The notes under the pieces are model-generated. The model saw nothing but the letters and a program-made list of their open reading frames with translations. It made no database searches and was not told the DNA's origin. The translations under genes and the position numbers were made by a program. 64,000 bases of DNA from UBA2219 sp964612075 (lineage in GTDB: Bacteria; Desulfobacterota; Deferrimicrobia; Deferrimicrobiales; Deferrimicrobiaceae). Numbering within the stretch: position 1 is the stretch's first letter; each line of letters starts with the position of its first letter. This document shows, piece after piece, positions 25,181 through 34,564 of this stretch. The stretch lies in contig CAZTFC010000008.1 of the NCBI GenBank assembly GCA_964612075.1, positions 1 through 64,000 of the forward strand. Reading direction: 5' to 3'.

Positions 25181-25546
25181 CTAATCCCGCCCGTCCTTCA
25201 CGATCCGCAGGAACGCCCTGTATTTCCTGGCGTCCTCTTCCCCCTGCGACTGGAGATAGCTCTTGGTCCCCTTTATGGAATAGCCGCAGCTTTTCACACT
25301 CTCGATGTCCTGCGTGAGGCCGGCCGTGCCCATCGCCCTGTCCTCGGCGTGGAGGTGCTTCCAGTGCCTCAAGAGGTACATGGTGGTGCTTCTCATCCGT
25401 TCCAGGCTGCTTTCGGCCAATTCGGGGAGATGCTCCCCCTCTTCGTCGAGCTTCTCGAATTCCCACCTGTTGGCGCCGAACACGATATACAGGTACCCCT
25501 TGCCGTCCTTTATGTCGAATTCCTCGTAGCTTCCGCCTTGATTCAT
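25181..25546 (-). CDS. Hypothetical small soluble protein
   Basis: 121 residues; acidic and basic residues mixed, with helix HLPELAESSLERMRSTTMYLLRHWKHL in the middle (read as ESSLERMRSTTMYLL). One Cys, no signal peptide, no membrane segment. GGAGGGATCG stands before ATG 25546. No family recognised. It is convergent with the ABC permease. Confidence 0.65.
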   Translation of the reverse strand: MNQGGSYEEFDIKDGKGYLYIVFGANRWEFEKLDEEGEHLPELAESSLERMRSTTMYLLRHWKHLHAEDRAMGTAGLTQDIESVKSCGYSIKGTKSYLQSQGEEDARKYRAFLRIVKDGRD

Positions 25547-25735
25547 CGTTTCGATCCCTCCGTCCGCTTTATTTCCATCATCCGGCCGACGTTCCGATGG
25601 TATTGTATGCCTCCCCGCTCACGTTCCCGCAAATGTCCCATATAAGATGCGGAATCGGGCAAGAAGGTTTTCAGGACGGGGAGGGACGTTCCGCTTCCGG
25701 GCGGACCTGCCGACGCAACCCCCTCCGCGCTTTCC

Positions 25736-28700
25736 TCAGGAGGCGGCGTCCAGGACCTCCCGCACCTTCCTCGCGAGCTCGGCCGGGGTGAACGGCTTGG
25801 CAAGAAGAGGGACCGGCGGCAGGAAGTCGGGCGATTCGTGGGCGGCGCCGTCCGCGTAACCGCTCATCAGGACGCCTTTGAGCCCGGGGGAAATCCGCAG
25901 CATCGCCTGGTACGCTTCCCTTCCTCCCATCCTCGGCATGACGACGTCGAGAAGCGCCAGCGAGACGGCGCCCCGTTCCCGCTCGAGGGCGGCGACGGCC
26001 TCCGCTCCCCCGCTCTCCGCCAGCACGGTATAGCCCAGCTCCTCCAGCGTCGTCTTCACGAGCGCCCGTACCGCTTCGTCGTCCTCGGCGACGAGGACGG
26101 TCTCCCTCCCCCCGGGGATCGTAGCGAGGCCGGGGGCCGCGACCGCGTCCGGCGGGACGTCCACCGGGGGAAGGAATATCCGGAAGACCGTCCCTTTTCC
26201 CAATTCGCTGTCCAGGTTGATGTAACCCCTGTGCTGCTTCACGATCCCGTACACCATCGCGAGCCCCAGCCCCGTGCCCTTGTCGGGCCCCTTCGTCGAG
26301 AAGAACGGGTCGAACACGCGCTCCATGGTCCTCTCGTCCATCCCGGTCCCCGTGTCGGCGACCGACAGGACGACGTACCTGCCGGCTTTCATGAACGGGT
26401 AGCGCGCGACGTATCCTTCGTCCGCGTCCACGATGCCCGTCTCGATCAGGAGGTCGCCGCCGGAGGGCATCGCGTCCCGGGCGTTGATGACCAGGTTCAT
26501 GAGCACCTGCTCGAGCTGGCCGACATCCGCGAACACGGAAGGAAGCCCCTTCGACAGCGAGGTGCGGACCCGGACCTGCGCCCCGACGATCTTCGCCGCC
26601 AGCTTCATCAGGTCCGTGACCACATCGTTCAGGTCCAGGTTCACGGGGCTGATGACCTGCCTGCGGGAGTACGCGAGAAGCTGCCGCGTCAGCGTCGCCG
26701 CGCGGTCGGCGCAGCGCCGGACCTCGTTCAGGTTCGAAACGACCTCCCCGTTTCCGCCCGCCTTCGCCAGCGCGATCTCCGTGAACCCGAAGATCCCCGT
26801 GAGGGCGTTGTTGAAGTCGTGGGCGATCCCGCCGGCGAGAGTGCCAACCGCCTCCATCCGCTGCGCGACCTGGAGCTGCTTCTGCAGCAGCGCCTCCTGG
26901 GTGACGTCCCGGATCGCCCCGACGACCTTGATGATCTTCCCGGCGCGGTCCCGCACCGGGGAAATGATGGCGTCCTCGGTGTAGACGGCGCCGTCCTTCC
27001 TCCGGGTGGTCCTCCTGCCGTTCCAGACCAGCCCCTTCCGGATGCTTTCCTCCGCCTCGACGTGGTACGGGTTCTCCTGCCGCTCGTCGTCCACGGACTG
27101 GACGTCCCGCCCGATCACTTCGGAGCAGGAGTATCCCGTGATCTTCTCGAACGCCGGGTTCACGTATTCCATGATCCCGTTCGCATCGGTGACGATGAAC
27201 CCCTCGGCGGCCTGCTCCACGGCCATCCCGAGCCGGACCAGGTCCTCCTCCGCCTTCTTCCGTCCCGTGATGTCCGTCAGCGACCCCACGACCTCGTACG
27301 GAACGCCCGCCGCGTCCCGGACGAGCACCCGCTGGTCGAGCACCCACAGGTACTCCCCGCTCTTCGCGCGCAAACGGTATTCGACCGTCGCGCGCCCGGA
27401 GCGCAGCAGCCCGGTTTGGCACGTCGCCGACTCCGCGTCTTCCGGGTGAACGTTCTTCGTCGCCCAGCCGGGCTCCCCGAGCAGCTCGCCCGGCTCGTAT
27501 CCCAGCAGGTCCTTCACCCGCTCGCTCAGGAACACGGGGTAGCCCTCCTTCCCGCTTCCCTCCGGCGGGAGACGGTACGCGTAGATCACCGCCGGGCTCG
27601 CCGCAAGGATCTGCGCGAGCCGGGCCCTCACCTCGGACAGGTTCTTCGAGTTCCTCTCCAGCGCGAACGCCATGTCGTCGAACACCCGCCCCAGGTGGCC
27701 GAGCTCTCCCTTCTCCCCCGGAAGGTCCGCGCGCGCCGACAGGTCGCCCCCGGCCAGTCTCCTCGACGCCTCCACGATGCGGGTGACCGGCCTGACGACG
27801 AACCTCTCTCCGCCGCGCCATAGCAGCAGGACCGTCGCCGCGGCGACCAGCGCGAGGATGCCGAAGCTGCGCGCCAGCTCCTTCCCGGATTCCGTAAGCA
27901 GCGCGCCGGTGGGGATCCCGAGGAGGACGTGCGCCTCATACCCGTAGAGCGTCCCCCACAAGGTGGAATACAGGTGCAGCCGCTCCACGCCGTCGGAGTC
28001 GACGGACGTGAAGCTCCCCTTCTTCCCCCGATCGATCATCTCGAAAACGGCGTCCTCGAGCGGTTCCCCCACGCGATACAGCGAGGATCCGGGTATGCCC
28101 CCGATGACCGTCCCGCCGGCGTCGATCTTGACGAAGGTGGAGCCGGAGGGGAGCATCCCGGAAACCTCCGCCTCGAACTCGGTCACGTAGGAGAGGTCCA
28201 GCCCCGCGAACACGACCCCGGCCAGCTCCTTGCGCCCGTCGAAGACCGGGTACCCGAAAGTGATGAGCGGCTGCCCGGTGATCCGGCCGACCAGGTAATC
28301 CCCGATCGTGAACGTCCTGCTCTCGACGACGCCTCGGAAGAAGATGCGGTCCCCCAAAAACAGGGGCCGCTTGAACGGAACGGCGCTGCAGGAGAGGTAC
28401 CCGTCGGGGCGGACCAGGCCGAAATTGACGAACCGGGGATGGTTCGGCAGGAGGGAGGAAAGGTACGAGCTGCAATCCCTGCCCCCTGCGACGTCGGGAT
28501 TCGTCGAGAGCCGCTCGAGAAGCTCCCGGGTCTCCAGCAGGAGCCGCTGCTCGTTCATCACGGCGAACCGGAAGATGGTGTCCGCCTTCTCCTTCGCCTG
28601 TGCCAGCGCGCGGGCCCGCTGCCCCCGGACGTTGTAGCCGATCAGCAGAATGATGGGAACGAGCGCGACGAAGAAGATGAGGATCAGGCGGGTCCGGATG

Positions 28701-28747
28701 CTGGAGAAAAAGAATGTCCTCATTAGGGGCCCCGATGCCTCCTTCAT
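25736..28747 (-). CDS. Hybrid sensor histidine kinase (Cache-HAMP-PAS-PAS-HisKA-HATPase-REC)
   Basis: 1003 residues. A first membrane helix (about 20-42) and a second (about 300-318) enclose a large periplasmic Cache-like sensor. HAMP follows (RPVTRIVEASRRLAGGDLSA), then two PAS domains (about 385-500 and 510-630), a HisKA box with phospho-His in AGGIAHDFNNALTG, HATPase motifs NARDAMPSGG, DTGTGMD and GTGLGLAMV, and a C-terminal receiver (AEDDEA, LLDVVMPRMGG, LLAKPF). Output must pass to another regulator; none is adjacent, but stand-alone receivers exist in this window. TATAAT at 28755-28760 (minus strand) may be its -10. That would leave almost no leader for ATG 28747, so ATG 28723 is a possible alternative start. 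Confidence 0.93.
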   Translation of the reverse strand: MKEASGPLMRTFFFSSIRTRLILIFFVALVPIILLIGYNVRGQRARALAQAKEKADTIFRFAVMNEQRLLLETRELLERLSTNPDVAGGRDCSSYLSSLLPNHPRFVNFGLVRPDGYLSCSAVPFKRPLFLGDRIFFRGVVESRTFTIGDYLVGRITGQPLITFGYPVFDGRKELAGVVFAGLDLSYVTEFEAEVSGMLPSGSTFVKIDAGGTVIGGIPGSSLYRVGEPLEDAVFEMIDRGKKGSFTSVDSDGVERLHLYSTLWGTLYGYEAHVLLGIPTGALLTESGKELARSFGILALVAAATVLLLWRGGERFVVRPVTRIVEASRRLAGGDLSARADLPGEKGELGHLGRVFDDMAFALERNSKNLSEVRARLAQILAASPAVIYAYRLPPEGSGKEGYPVFLSERVKDLLGYEPGELLGEPGWATKNVHPEDAESATCQTGLLRSGRATVEYRLRAKSGEYLWVLDQRVLVRDAAGVPYEVVGSLTDITGRKKAEEDLVRLGMAVEQAAEGFIVTDANGIMEYVNPAFEKITGYSCSEVIGRDVQSVDDERQENPYHVEAEESIRKGLVWNGRRTTRRKDGAVYTEDAIISPVRDRAGKIIKVVGAIRDVTQEALLQKQLQVAQRMEAVGTLAGGIAHDFNNALTGIFGFTEIALAKAGGNGEVVSNLNEVRRCADRAATLTRQLLAYSRRQVISPVNLDLNDVVTDLMKLAAKIVGAQVRVRTSLSKGLPSVFADVGQLEQVLMNLVINARDAMPSGGDLLIETGIVDADEGYVARYPFMKAGRYVVLSVADTGTGMDERTMERVFDPFFSTKGPDKGTGLGLAMVYGIVKQHRGYINLDSELGKGTVFRIFLPPVDVPPDAVAAPGLATIPGGRETVLVAEDDEAVRALVKTTLEELGYTVLAESGGAEAVAALERERGAVSLALLDVVMPRMGGREAYQAMLRISPGLKGVLMSGYADGAAHESPDFLPPVPLLAKPFTPAELARKVREVLDAAS

Positions 28748-28754
28748 CGGGACA

Positions 28755-28760
28755 ATTATA
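28755..28760 (-). promoter_or_regulatory. Consensus -10 element upstream of the hybrid kinase gene
   Basis: A perfect TATAAT on the minus strand, with only weak matches to a -35 at 16-19 bases upstream. It lies eight bases before the annotated ATG, which favours the downstream ATG at 28723 if this promoter is used. Confidence 0.35.
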
Positions 28761-28861
28761 CTCCCGGCCGTGAATCCAGGTTCACCGTGGTGGATTTCCT
28801 CTATCCGTACCTTGTTTTATTGAGCAGAATGAGGCGAGGGCGCCGGGAACAGCCCCGGTTC

Positions 28862-31249
28862 TTACCGCAGCTTTCGCGCGATTTCCTCCTGAACCGCCTT
28901 CGGGTCGGCCTTCCCGCCCGTGGCCTTCATCACCTGCCCGGTGAACAGGCCGAGCAGGCTGGTCTTGCCCGCGCGATACGCCTCCACCTTGTCGGGCATC
29001 GAGGCCAGCGCCGCGTCGACCGCAGCGGACAGATCGGCGGCGTCGACCGCACGGTCGAGCCCGAGCCGGCGGATGATCCCGCCCGGGCTGCCGCCGCCGG
29101 ACATCATCTCCCCGAAGACCGTCTTCGCCGCCGACGTCGTGACCGCGCCTTCGTCGATCCTGCGGACCAGGTCGGCCAGGTCGCCGGCGGTGAAGGGCAG
29201 CTCCGCGATGGAGCGCCCCTTCAGCTCGCGCAGCACGTCGTTGGCCGTCCAGTTGGCAAGCGACTTCGGGTTGCCGTGGGCCGCCACGGCGGAGTCGAAG
29301 AAATCGGCGACTGCCCGGTCGCCCGTCAGCACGTCCGCGAGCTCGGCCGGGAGGCGCAGCTTCCGGACGTAGGCGTCGTACCTCGCGGCGAGCGACGGGT
29401 CGCCCGACCGCGCCCTGGCGCGTTCGTCCGGAATCGCCGACCCGCGCGGGGCCGCGGCCGCCTTCGGCGCCGCGTGCTTCGGCTCCCCGGCCCGCCGCGC
29501 CGGCTTCTCCGCGGCGGCCGGCGGTCGTTCCCCCTTGCCGCCCCGCCCCTCCCTGTAAGTGTCGCGCAGCTCGACGATCCGGTTGAACACGGGCGCGCCC
29601 GCCCTGAAGTCGACGGCGTCGGCAACGAAGTAGCCGTGCCGGACGAACTGGAAGCGGTCGCCGGGGCGGACGTCCGCCAGTTCCGGCTCGAGCATGCAGC
29701 CCGTCAGGACCTCTGCCGATGCCGGGTTCAGGTAATCCTTGAAGGTCTTCCCCTCCTCGCCCGTCTCGGCGTCGGGCACGGTGAGGAGGCGGTCGTACAG
29801 GCGGACCTCGGCCCGGACGGCGTGCGCGGCCGACACCCAGTGGATCGCGGCGCTCCTGCGCCGCTTCGCGCCGTGCGCGCCGCCCTCCCCTTCGGGAACG
29901 CGGCTTGCGCGCAGCGCGACCGTCTCCCCGGTGGCCGGGTCCTTCACGACCTCGTCGCACCGGATGAGGCAGGCGTTCCGCAGGCGGACCACCCCGCCGG
30001 GCTCGAGCCGCATCCAGTCCGCGGGCGGGTCCTCGCGGAAATCCGACCGCTCGATGACCAGTTCGCGGGACAGCGGCAGCGGCCGCGAACCTTCGCGGGG
30101 AACGTCGTGGGGCCAGTACGGCGCGTCGATCCACTCGACCTTCCCCTCGGGCCAGTCCACGATCGTGACCTTCAGGGGCCGCAGGACGGCCATGACCCGC
30201 GGGGCCCGCGCGTTGAGATCGTCCCGGATGGCGTCCTCGAGCAGCTCCATGCTCACGCGGCTGTTGGCCTTGTCGACGCCGATGCGGGAGGTGAACAGGC
30301 GTATCCCCTCGGGGGTGTAGCCGCGCCGGCGCATGCCCGCGATCGTAGGCATGCGCGGGTCGTCCCAGCCGGACACCTGTCCTTCCTCGACGAGCTGGAG
30401 CAGCTTGCGCTTGCTCATCACCGTGTAATCGAGGTTCAGCCGCGCGAACTCGTACTGCCGCGGGCGCGGTTCCGGGAAGAGGTTGTCGACCAGCCAGTCG
30501 TAGACCGCCCGGTTGTTCTCGAACTCGAGCGTGCAGATCGAGTGCGTGATCCCCTCGATGGCGTCCGACAGCGGGTGGGCGAAATCGTACATCGGATAGA
30601 TGCACCAGTCGCCGCCGCGGCGGTAGTGGCTTACGTGGCGGATCCGGTAAAGGAGCGGGTCGCGCATCTTCATGTTCTTCGCCGACATGTCGATTCGGGC
30701 GCGCAGGACGTGCGCCCCGTCGGGGAATTCTCCGGCGCGCATTCTCTCGAACAGGTCGAGGTTCTCTTCCACCGCCCGGTCGCGGTACGGGCTTTCGCGC
30801 CCCGGCTCCGTGACGGTGCCGCGGTACTGCCGGATCCGCTCCTCGTCGAGGCTGTCCACGTAGGCCTTGCCGTCGCGGATCAGCCGGACCGCGAGCTCGT
30901 ACAGCCGCTCGTAGTAGTCCGAGGCGAAAAACATCTTGTCGCGCCAGTCGAACCCGAGCCAGCGCACGTCGTTCCGGATCGACTCGACGTACTTCATGTC
31001 CTCGGTCTCGGGGTTCGTGTCGTCCATCCTCAGATGGCAGACCCCCCCGAATTCGTTGGCGATCCCGAAATTGAGGCAGATGGACTTGGCGTGCCCGATG
31101 TGGAGGTAGCCGTTGGGCTCCGGCGGGAACCGGGTGACCACCTTCCCGCCGCACCGGCCGGACCCGAGGTCCCGGCGAACGATTTCCCTAAGGAAATCGG
31201 TTGATTGCTTGCTCGCAGCTTCCCGAGTGTCTGAAGGCGAATCCGGCAT
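28862..31249 (-). CDS. glnS: Glutaminyl-tRNA synthetase with C-terminal YqeY/GatB-like domain
   Basis: 795 residues. The N-terminal 550 are a class I GlnRS that charges tRNA-Gln: HIGH box in PPEPNGYLHIGHAKS, MDDTNP, and KMSKS-type VMSKRKLL. After a Pro/Ala/Lys-rich linker (about 560-600) comes a roughly 190-residue YqeY/GatB-tail domain (ADVLTGDRAVADFFD, LANWTANDVLRELKG, LGLFTGQVMKATGGKADPK). That tail binds tRNA and is known on some GlnRS, for example in Deinococcus. ATG 31249 is the most likely start; an ATG 28 codons earlier would add an uncharacteristic extension. Confidence 0.95.
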   Translation of the reverse strand: MPDSPSDTREAASKQSTDFLREIVRRDLGSGRCGGKVVTRFPPEPNGYLHIGHAKSICLNFGIANEFGGVCHLRMDDTNPETEDMKYVESIRNDVRWLGFDWRDKMFFASDYYERLYELAVRLIRDGKAYVDSLDEERIRQYRGTVTEPGRESPYRDRAVEENLDLFERMRAGEFPDGAHVLRARIDMSAKNMKMRDPLLYRIRHVSHYRRGGDWCIYPMYDFAHPLSDAIEGITHSICTLEFENNRAVYDWLVDNLFPEPRPRQYEFARLNLDYTVMSKRKLLQLVEEGQVSGWDDPRMPTIAGMRRRGYTPEGIRLFTSRIGVDKANSRVSMELLEDAIRDDLNARAPRVMAVLRPLKVTIVDWPEGKVEWIDAPYWPHDVPREGSRPLPLSRELVIERSDFREDPPADWMRLEPGGVVRLRNACLIRCDEVVKDPATGETVALRASRVPEGEGGAHGAKRRRSAAIHWVSAAHAVRAEVRLYDRLLTVPDAETGEEGKTFKDYLNPASAEVLTGCMLEPELADVRPGDRFQFVRHGYFVADAVDFRAGAPVFNRIVELRDTYREGRGGKGERPPAAAEKPARRAGEPKHAAPKAAAAPRGSAIPDERARARSGDPSLAARYDAYVRKLRLPAELADVLTGDRAVADFFDSAVAAHGNPKSLANWTANDVLRELKGRSIAELPFTAGDLADLVRRIDEGAVTTSAAKTVFGEMMSGGGSPGGIIRRLGLDRAVDAADLSAAVDAALASMPDKVEAYRAGKTSLLGLFTGQVMKATGGKADPKAVQEEIARKLR

Positions 31250-31304
31250 CTTCACGAATGGGTCGGCCCGCTTCGCCGACCTTTCCCGTAAAATGTGAAC
31301 AATA

Positions 31305-31333
31305 CGAATAACACGACCCCGGGACCATGTCAA
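31305..31333 (-). promoter_or_regulatory. Promoter-like element for glnS
   Basis: On the minus strand a perfect TTGACA (31328-31333) is followed 17 bases on by TATTCG (or TTATTC at 16). A consensus -35 with a weak -10, about 60 bases before the glnS start. Confidence 0.4.
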
Positions 31334-31354
31334 AGCGGCGCCGCAACGACGGGG

Positions 31355-31384
31355 TTGACCTTTCGTCTTTAAACCAGCGATAAT
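31355..31384 (+). promoter_or_regulatory. Sigma-70-type promoter of the T2SS operon
   Basis: TTGACC (31355-31360), an 18-base spacer and GATAAT (31379-31384), each one base off consensus. Transcription would begin near 31391, 25 bases ahead of gspC. It is back to back with the glnS promoter. Confidence 0.6.
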
Positions 31385-31415
31385 ATAAGACTAAATTTGT
31401 AACGACGGGGGAGGA

Positions 31416-32336
31416 ATGCGCAAAGCGGCGTTCCAGGGGATTCTGGGGGTTTCCATAGCGGTTTCCGCTATTTCCCTCGGGATCATGCTGACGAGGTTCC
31501 TCGCCCTGCGCTCGTACTCGCCGAAAGCCCCCCCGGCCGCCGCTTCCTCCGCCGCCGCCCCGCCCGGCGCCGCCCCCGTATCCCCCGATAACTGGAAGAA
31601 TATCTTCGCGCCGTCCGCCGGCATGCAGCTGCCCTCCCGGCTTCCGGCCGTCACCGGCAGGACCGCGACGGCGGGCGCCCGTTCGAACTATACCCTTCTC
31701 GGGACGATCGTGTCGACACGCTCCGGGGATTCGCGGGCCATCCTCTGGGCGGACGGGATGAAGCTGCCGGCGGTGATCCGGATCGACACGGAGGTGGAGC
31801 CGGGCGCGGTGCTCGTTTCCGTCACCCGGGACAAGGCGTGGATCGCCAGGGGCCCGGTCCGGGAAGAGCTCGACCTCCTTCCGGTGGGTTCCAAGGCGCG
31901 ATCGCCCGTATCCGGCGCCCCCCCGGCCCCTGCCGCCAGGGCCTCCTCCGCCGCCGCGAGGCGGTCCGCGCCGTCCGGCCCGGCCGACGCGACCCTCCAG
32001 GTGGAGCGCCTCGGGGAGAACAGCTTCTCCATCGACGAGGCGGGCGTCGCCCAGCTTACGAACAACATCAACCAGTTCATGACGCATGTACGGCTCGTGC
32101 CCTACTTCGAGGGCAACACGTCCGCGGGATACCGGATCGCGGCCATCCGCCCCGGGACCGCCTTCGAAAAGCTCGGCTTCCAGGGAGGGGACGTGCTCCA
32201 GCAGGTGAACGGTGTGGCCCTGACCTCCCCCGAGAAGATGTACACGATCTTCCAGAACCTGAAGGACGAGAAGCAGGTGACCGTGGACATCATCCGCCAA
32301 GGGAAAAAGAGCACGCTCAAGTACGAAATCCGATGA
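31416..32336 (+). CDS. gspC: Type II secretion inner-membrane protein GspC
   Basis: 306 residues: an N-terminal membrane helix (about 8-28), an Ala/Pro-rich linker, an HR domain (YTLLGTIVSTRSGDSRAILW), a second Ala/Ser-rich linker and a C-terminal PDZ domain (GYRIAAIRPGTAFEKLGFQGGDVLQQVNG). GspC links the inner-membrane platform to the secretin and helps choose substrates. GGAGG immediately precedes ATG 31416. It opens a plus-strand operon running to 45172. Confidence 0.93.
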   Translation: MRKAAFQGILGVSIAVSAISLGIMLTRFLALRSYSPKAPPAAASSAAAPPGAAPVSPDNWKNIFAPSAGMQLPSRLPAVTGRTATAGARSNYTLLGTIVSTRSGDSRAILWADGMKLPAVIRIDTEVEPGAVLVSVTRDKAWIARGPVREELDLLPVGSKARSPVSGAPPAPAARASSAAARRSAPSGPADATLQVERLGENSFSIDEAGVAQLTNNINQFMTHVRLVPYFEGNTSAGYRIAAIRPGTAFEKLGFQGGDVLQQVNGVALTSPEKMYTIFQNLKDEKQVTVDIIRQGKKSTLKYEIR

Positions 32337-32350
32337 GCAGGGAGACCCCC

Positions 32351-34564
32351 ATGCGAATAACGGCCATGCTGTCCGTGGCGACGCTCCTGCTGACGGCCTC
32401 CGCCGCGGTCGCCGCGGACAAGAGGCTGATCCACGAAGCCCCGCCGCAGGAGCCCGCCGCCGTCCAAGCCACGCCGCAGGAAGCCGCCGCGGGGGAAGCG
32501 CCGCCGGCCGAGGTCTCGCCGCCGCCCCCGCCGCCTCCGGCGCCGCGGCAGCCCGTGGACCAGCCGCCCCCTCCGGCGCCCCCGGCCCCGGAGAAGCGCC
32601 GCGCCGGCGGCCCGGTGTACATGTCGCTGGATTTCACGGACGTGGACCTGCCCGTGCTGATCAAGTTCATGAGCGAGCAGACCCGGAAGAACTTCATCTT
32701 CGACGAGCGGGTCCAGGGCAAGGTCACGATCGTCTCCCCCAGGAAGATGACCGAGGAGGAGGCGTACAACGTCTTCCTTTCCGTCCTCCAGGCCAAGGGG
32801 TTCGCCACCGTCAGGGTCGGCAACTCGATCAAGATCGTCCCGGCGCGCGAAGTGCGCCAGGAGCCGATCCCCATGTCGGGCCGGGGGAGGGGCGCGGCCC
32901 ACGCCGGGGAGTTCGTCACCCGTCTCGTGCCACTCCAGCACGCGGAGAGCCAGGAGATCGTGCAGCTCCTGACCCCGCTCCTCTCCAAGGACGGCATGAT
33001 CTCCGCATTCCAGTCGTCGAACACGATCCTGTTGATCGACTCCCGGGCCAACATCGACCGCCTCCTCGGCATCCTCCGGTCGGTCGACGTGGAAAGCCCC
33101 GGCGACCTGAAGATCTTCCGGCTGACCTACGCGGCGGCGCCGGACCTCGCCAAGACGCTCGAGCAGCTGTTCCAGGCCGGCTCGGCCGCGACCAGCGCGC
33201 CCGCGACCCGCGCCGGCGTCCGCAAGCTCTCCGCCGGGCGCGGCACGGTCATCAAGTTCATCCCGGAGCCGCGGACGAACAACCTGATCGTCATCGCCCC
33301 GCCGGACGTCCTCCAGGAGGTGACGGAGCTCGTCGCGAAGCTCGACGTCGGCATCCCCTCCGGCGGAGGGAAGATCAACGTCTACTACCTCGAGAACGCG
33401 GACGCCGAAGAGGTGGCCAAGGTCCTCTCCTCCCTGTCCGCCACCGGCGCGTCGGGGCAGGCGTCCGCGGCGGCCCAGCCGCGGGCACCGGGCCAGGCCG
33501 CGTCCTCCCAGGCGACCCTCCGCAGCATCGTGTCGGCCGACCTCGAGGGCGGGGTGAAGGTCACCGCCGACAAGGCCACCAACTCCCTCGTCGTCGTCGC
33601 CTCCCCCAACGACTACGAGACGCTGGTCGGGGTCATCCGGAAGCTCGACATCCGCAGGCGGCAGGTCTTCGTCGAGGCGGCGATCCTCGAGATCGACCTC
33701 GACAAGTCGCGCCAGCTCGGGGTGGAATGGCGCGCGGCGGGGGAAGTGAGCAACGGCAGCGGGGCGCTCATCGGCGGCACGAACTTCGGCTTCCCCGGCG
33801 GCATCAACGAAATGCTGACGAACATCGCCGCCGGCAGCAGCCCGATGCTCTTCTCCGGCACCGGCCTCCTCGCGGGCGGTATCGGCGGGACGGTCAAGCT
33901 GCCCGACGGCACCGAGGTCCCCGCGATCGCGGCGATCCTTCGGGCGGCGAAGAGCCGCAACGACCTCAAGATCCTCTCCTCCCCCCACCTGCTCACGCAG
34001 AACAACAAGGAGGCGGAGATCATCGTCGGCGAGAACGTTCCGTTCATCACGAGCACCTCGCGCGACTCGACGAACCTCGCCAACGTGATCAACACCGTGG
34101 AGCGCAAGGACGTCGGCATCACGCTCAAGATCACGCCCCAGATCCACGAAAGCGAATTTTTAAGCCTCGACATCTACCAGGAGTCCTCGGCGATCAAGGA
34201 CACCACCGAGAGCACGACGGTCGGGCCGACGACGACGAAGCGCTCCGCCCGGACCACGGTCCTCGTGAAGAGCGGCGACACGGTGATGATCGGCGGGATC
34301 ACGCAGGAGACGGAACTCGTCAGCGAAAGCAAGGTCCCCCTCCTGGGTGACATCCCGCTCCTCGGGTGGCTCTTCAAATACAATTCAAAGGAGAAGAAAC
34401 GGACGAACCTCGTGATCCTGCTCACCCCGCACATCGTCCAGGAGCCCGGGACGTATTCGAAGAAGCTCGGGGATCGGCAGCGGACGCTCATGGCGCCGTT
34501 CGACCAGGACCAGGAAGCGATCAAACAGGCGACCGAGCCGCTGATCAGGGGGGAAAAGCGGTGA
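32351..34564 (+). CDS. gspD: Type II secretion secretin GspD
   Basis: 737 residues. A signal peptide (about 1-22) is followed by a long Pro/Ala/Glu-rich stretch (to about residue 95), then N0 (LDFTDVDLPVLIKFMSEQT), three N1-N3 domains with VTIVSP, RLTYA and VYYLENADAEEVAKVL, and the C-terminal outer-membrane pore with VPLLGDIPLLGWLF. The Pro-rich N-terminal insert is longer than usual. ATG 32351 is preferred because AGGGAG lies six bases upstream; ATG 32333 overlapping the gspC stop is the alternative. No pilotin gene is recognisable. Confidence 0.95.
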   Translation: MRITAMLSVATLLLTASAAVAADKRLIHEAPPQEPAAVQATPQEAAAGEAPPAEVSPPPPPPPAPRQPVDQPPPPAPPAPEKRRAGGPVYMSLDFTDVDLPVLIKFMSEQTRKNFIFDERVQGKVTIVSPRKMTEEEAYNVFLSVLQAKGFATVRVGNSIKIVPAREVRQEPIPMSGRGRGAAHAGEFVTRLVPLQHAESQEIVQLLTPLLSKDGMISAFQSSNTILLIDSRANIDRLLGILRSVDVESPGDLKIFRLTYAAAPDLAKTLEQLFQAGSAATSAPATRAGVRKLSAGRGTVIKFIPEPRTNNLIVIAPPDVLQEVTELVAKLDVGIPSGGGKINVYYLENADAEEVAKVLSSLSATGASGQASAAAQPRAPGQAASSQATLRSIVSADLEGGVKVTADKATNSLVVVASPNDYETLVGVIRKLDIRRRQVFVEAAILEIDLDKSRQLGVEWRAAGEVSNGSGALIGGTNFGFPGGINEMLTNIAAGSSPMLFSGTGLLAGGIGGTVKLPDGTEVPAIAAILRAAKSRNDLKILSSPHLLTQNNKEAEIIVGENVPFITSTSRDSTNLANVINTVERKDVGITLKITPQIHESEFLSLDIYQESSAIKDTTESTTVGPTTTKRSARTTVLVKSGDTVMIGGITQETELVSESKVPLLGDIPLLGWLFKYNSKEKKRTNLVILLTPHIVQEPGTYSKKLGDRQRTLMAPFDQDQEAIKQATEPLIRGEKR

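Noticed and set aside
25838..27823. 661-residue plus-strand ORF opposite the hybrid kinase
   Set aside because: Antisense shadow; the kinase motifs on the minus strand are intact.
28787..31204. 805-residue plus-strand ORF opposite glnS
   Set aside because: Mirror of the GlnRS frame, low-complexity composition and no domain; glnS motifs are unambiguous.
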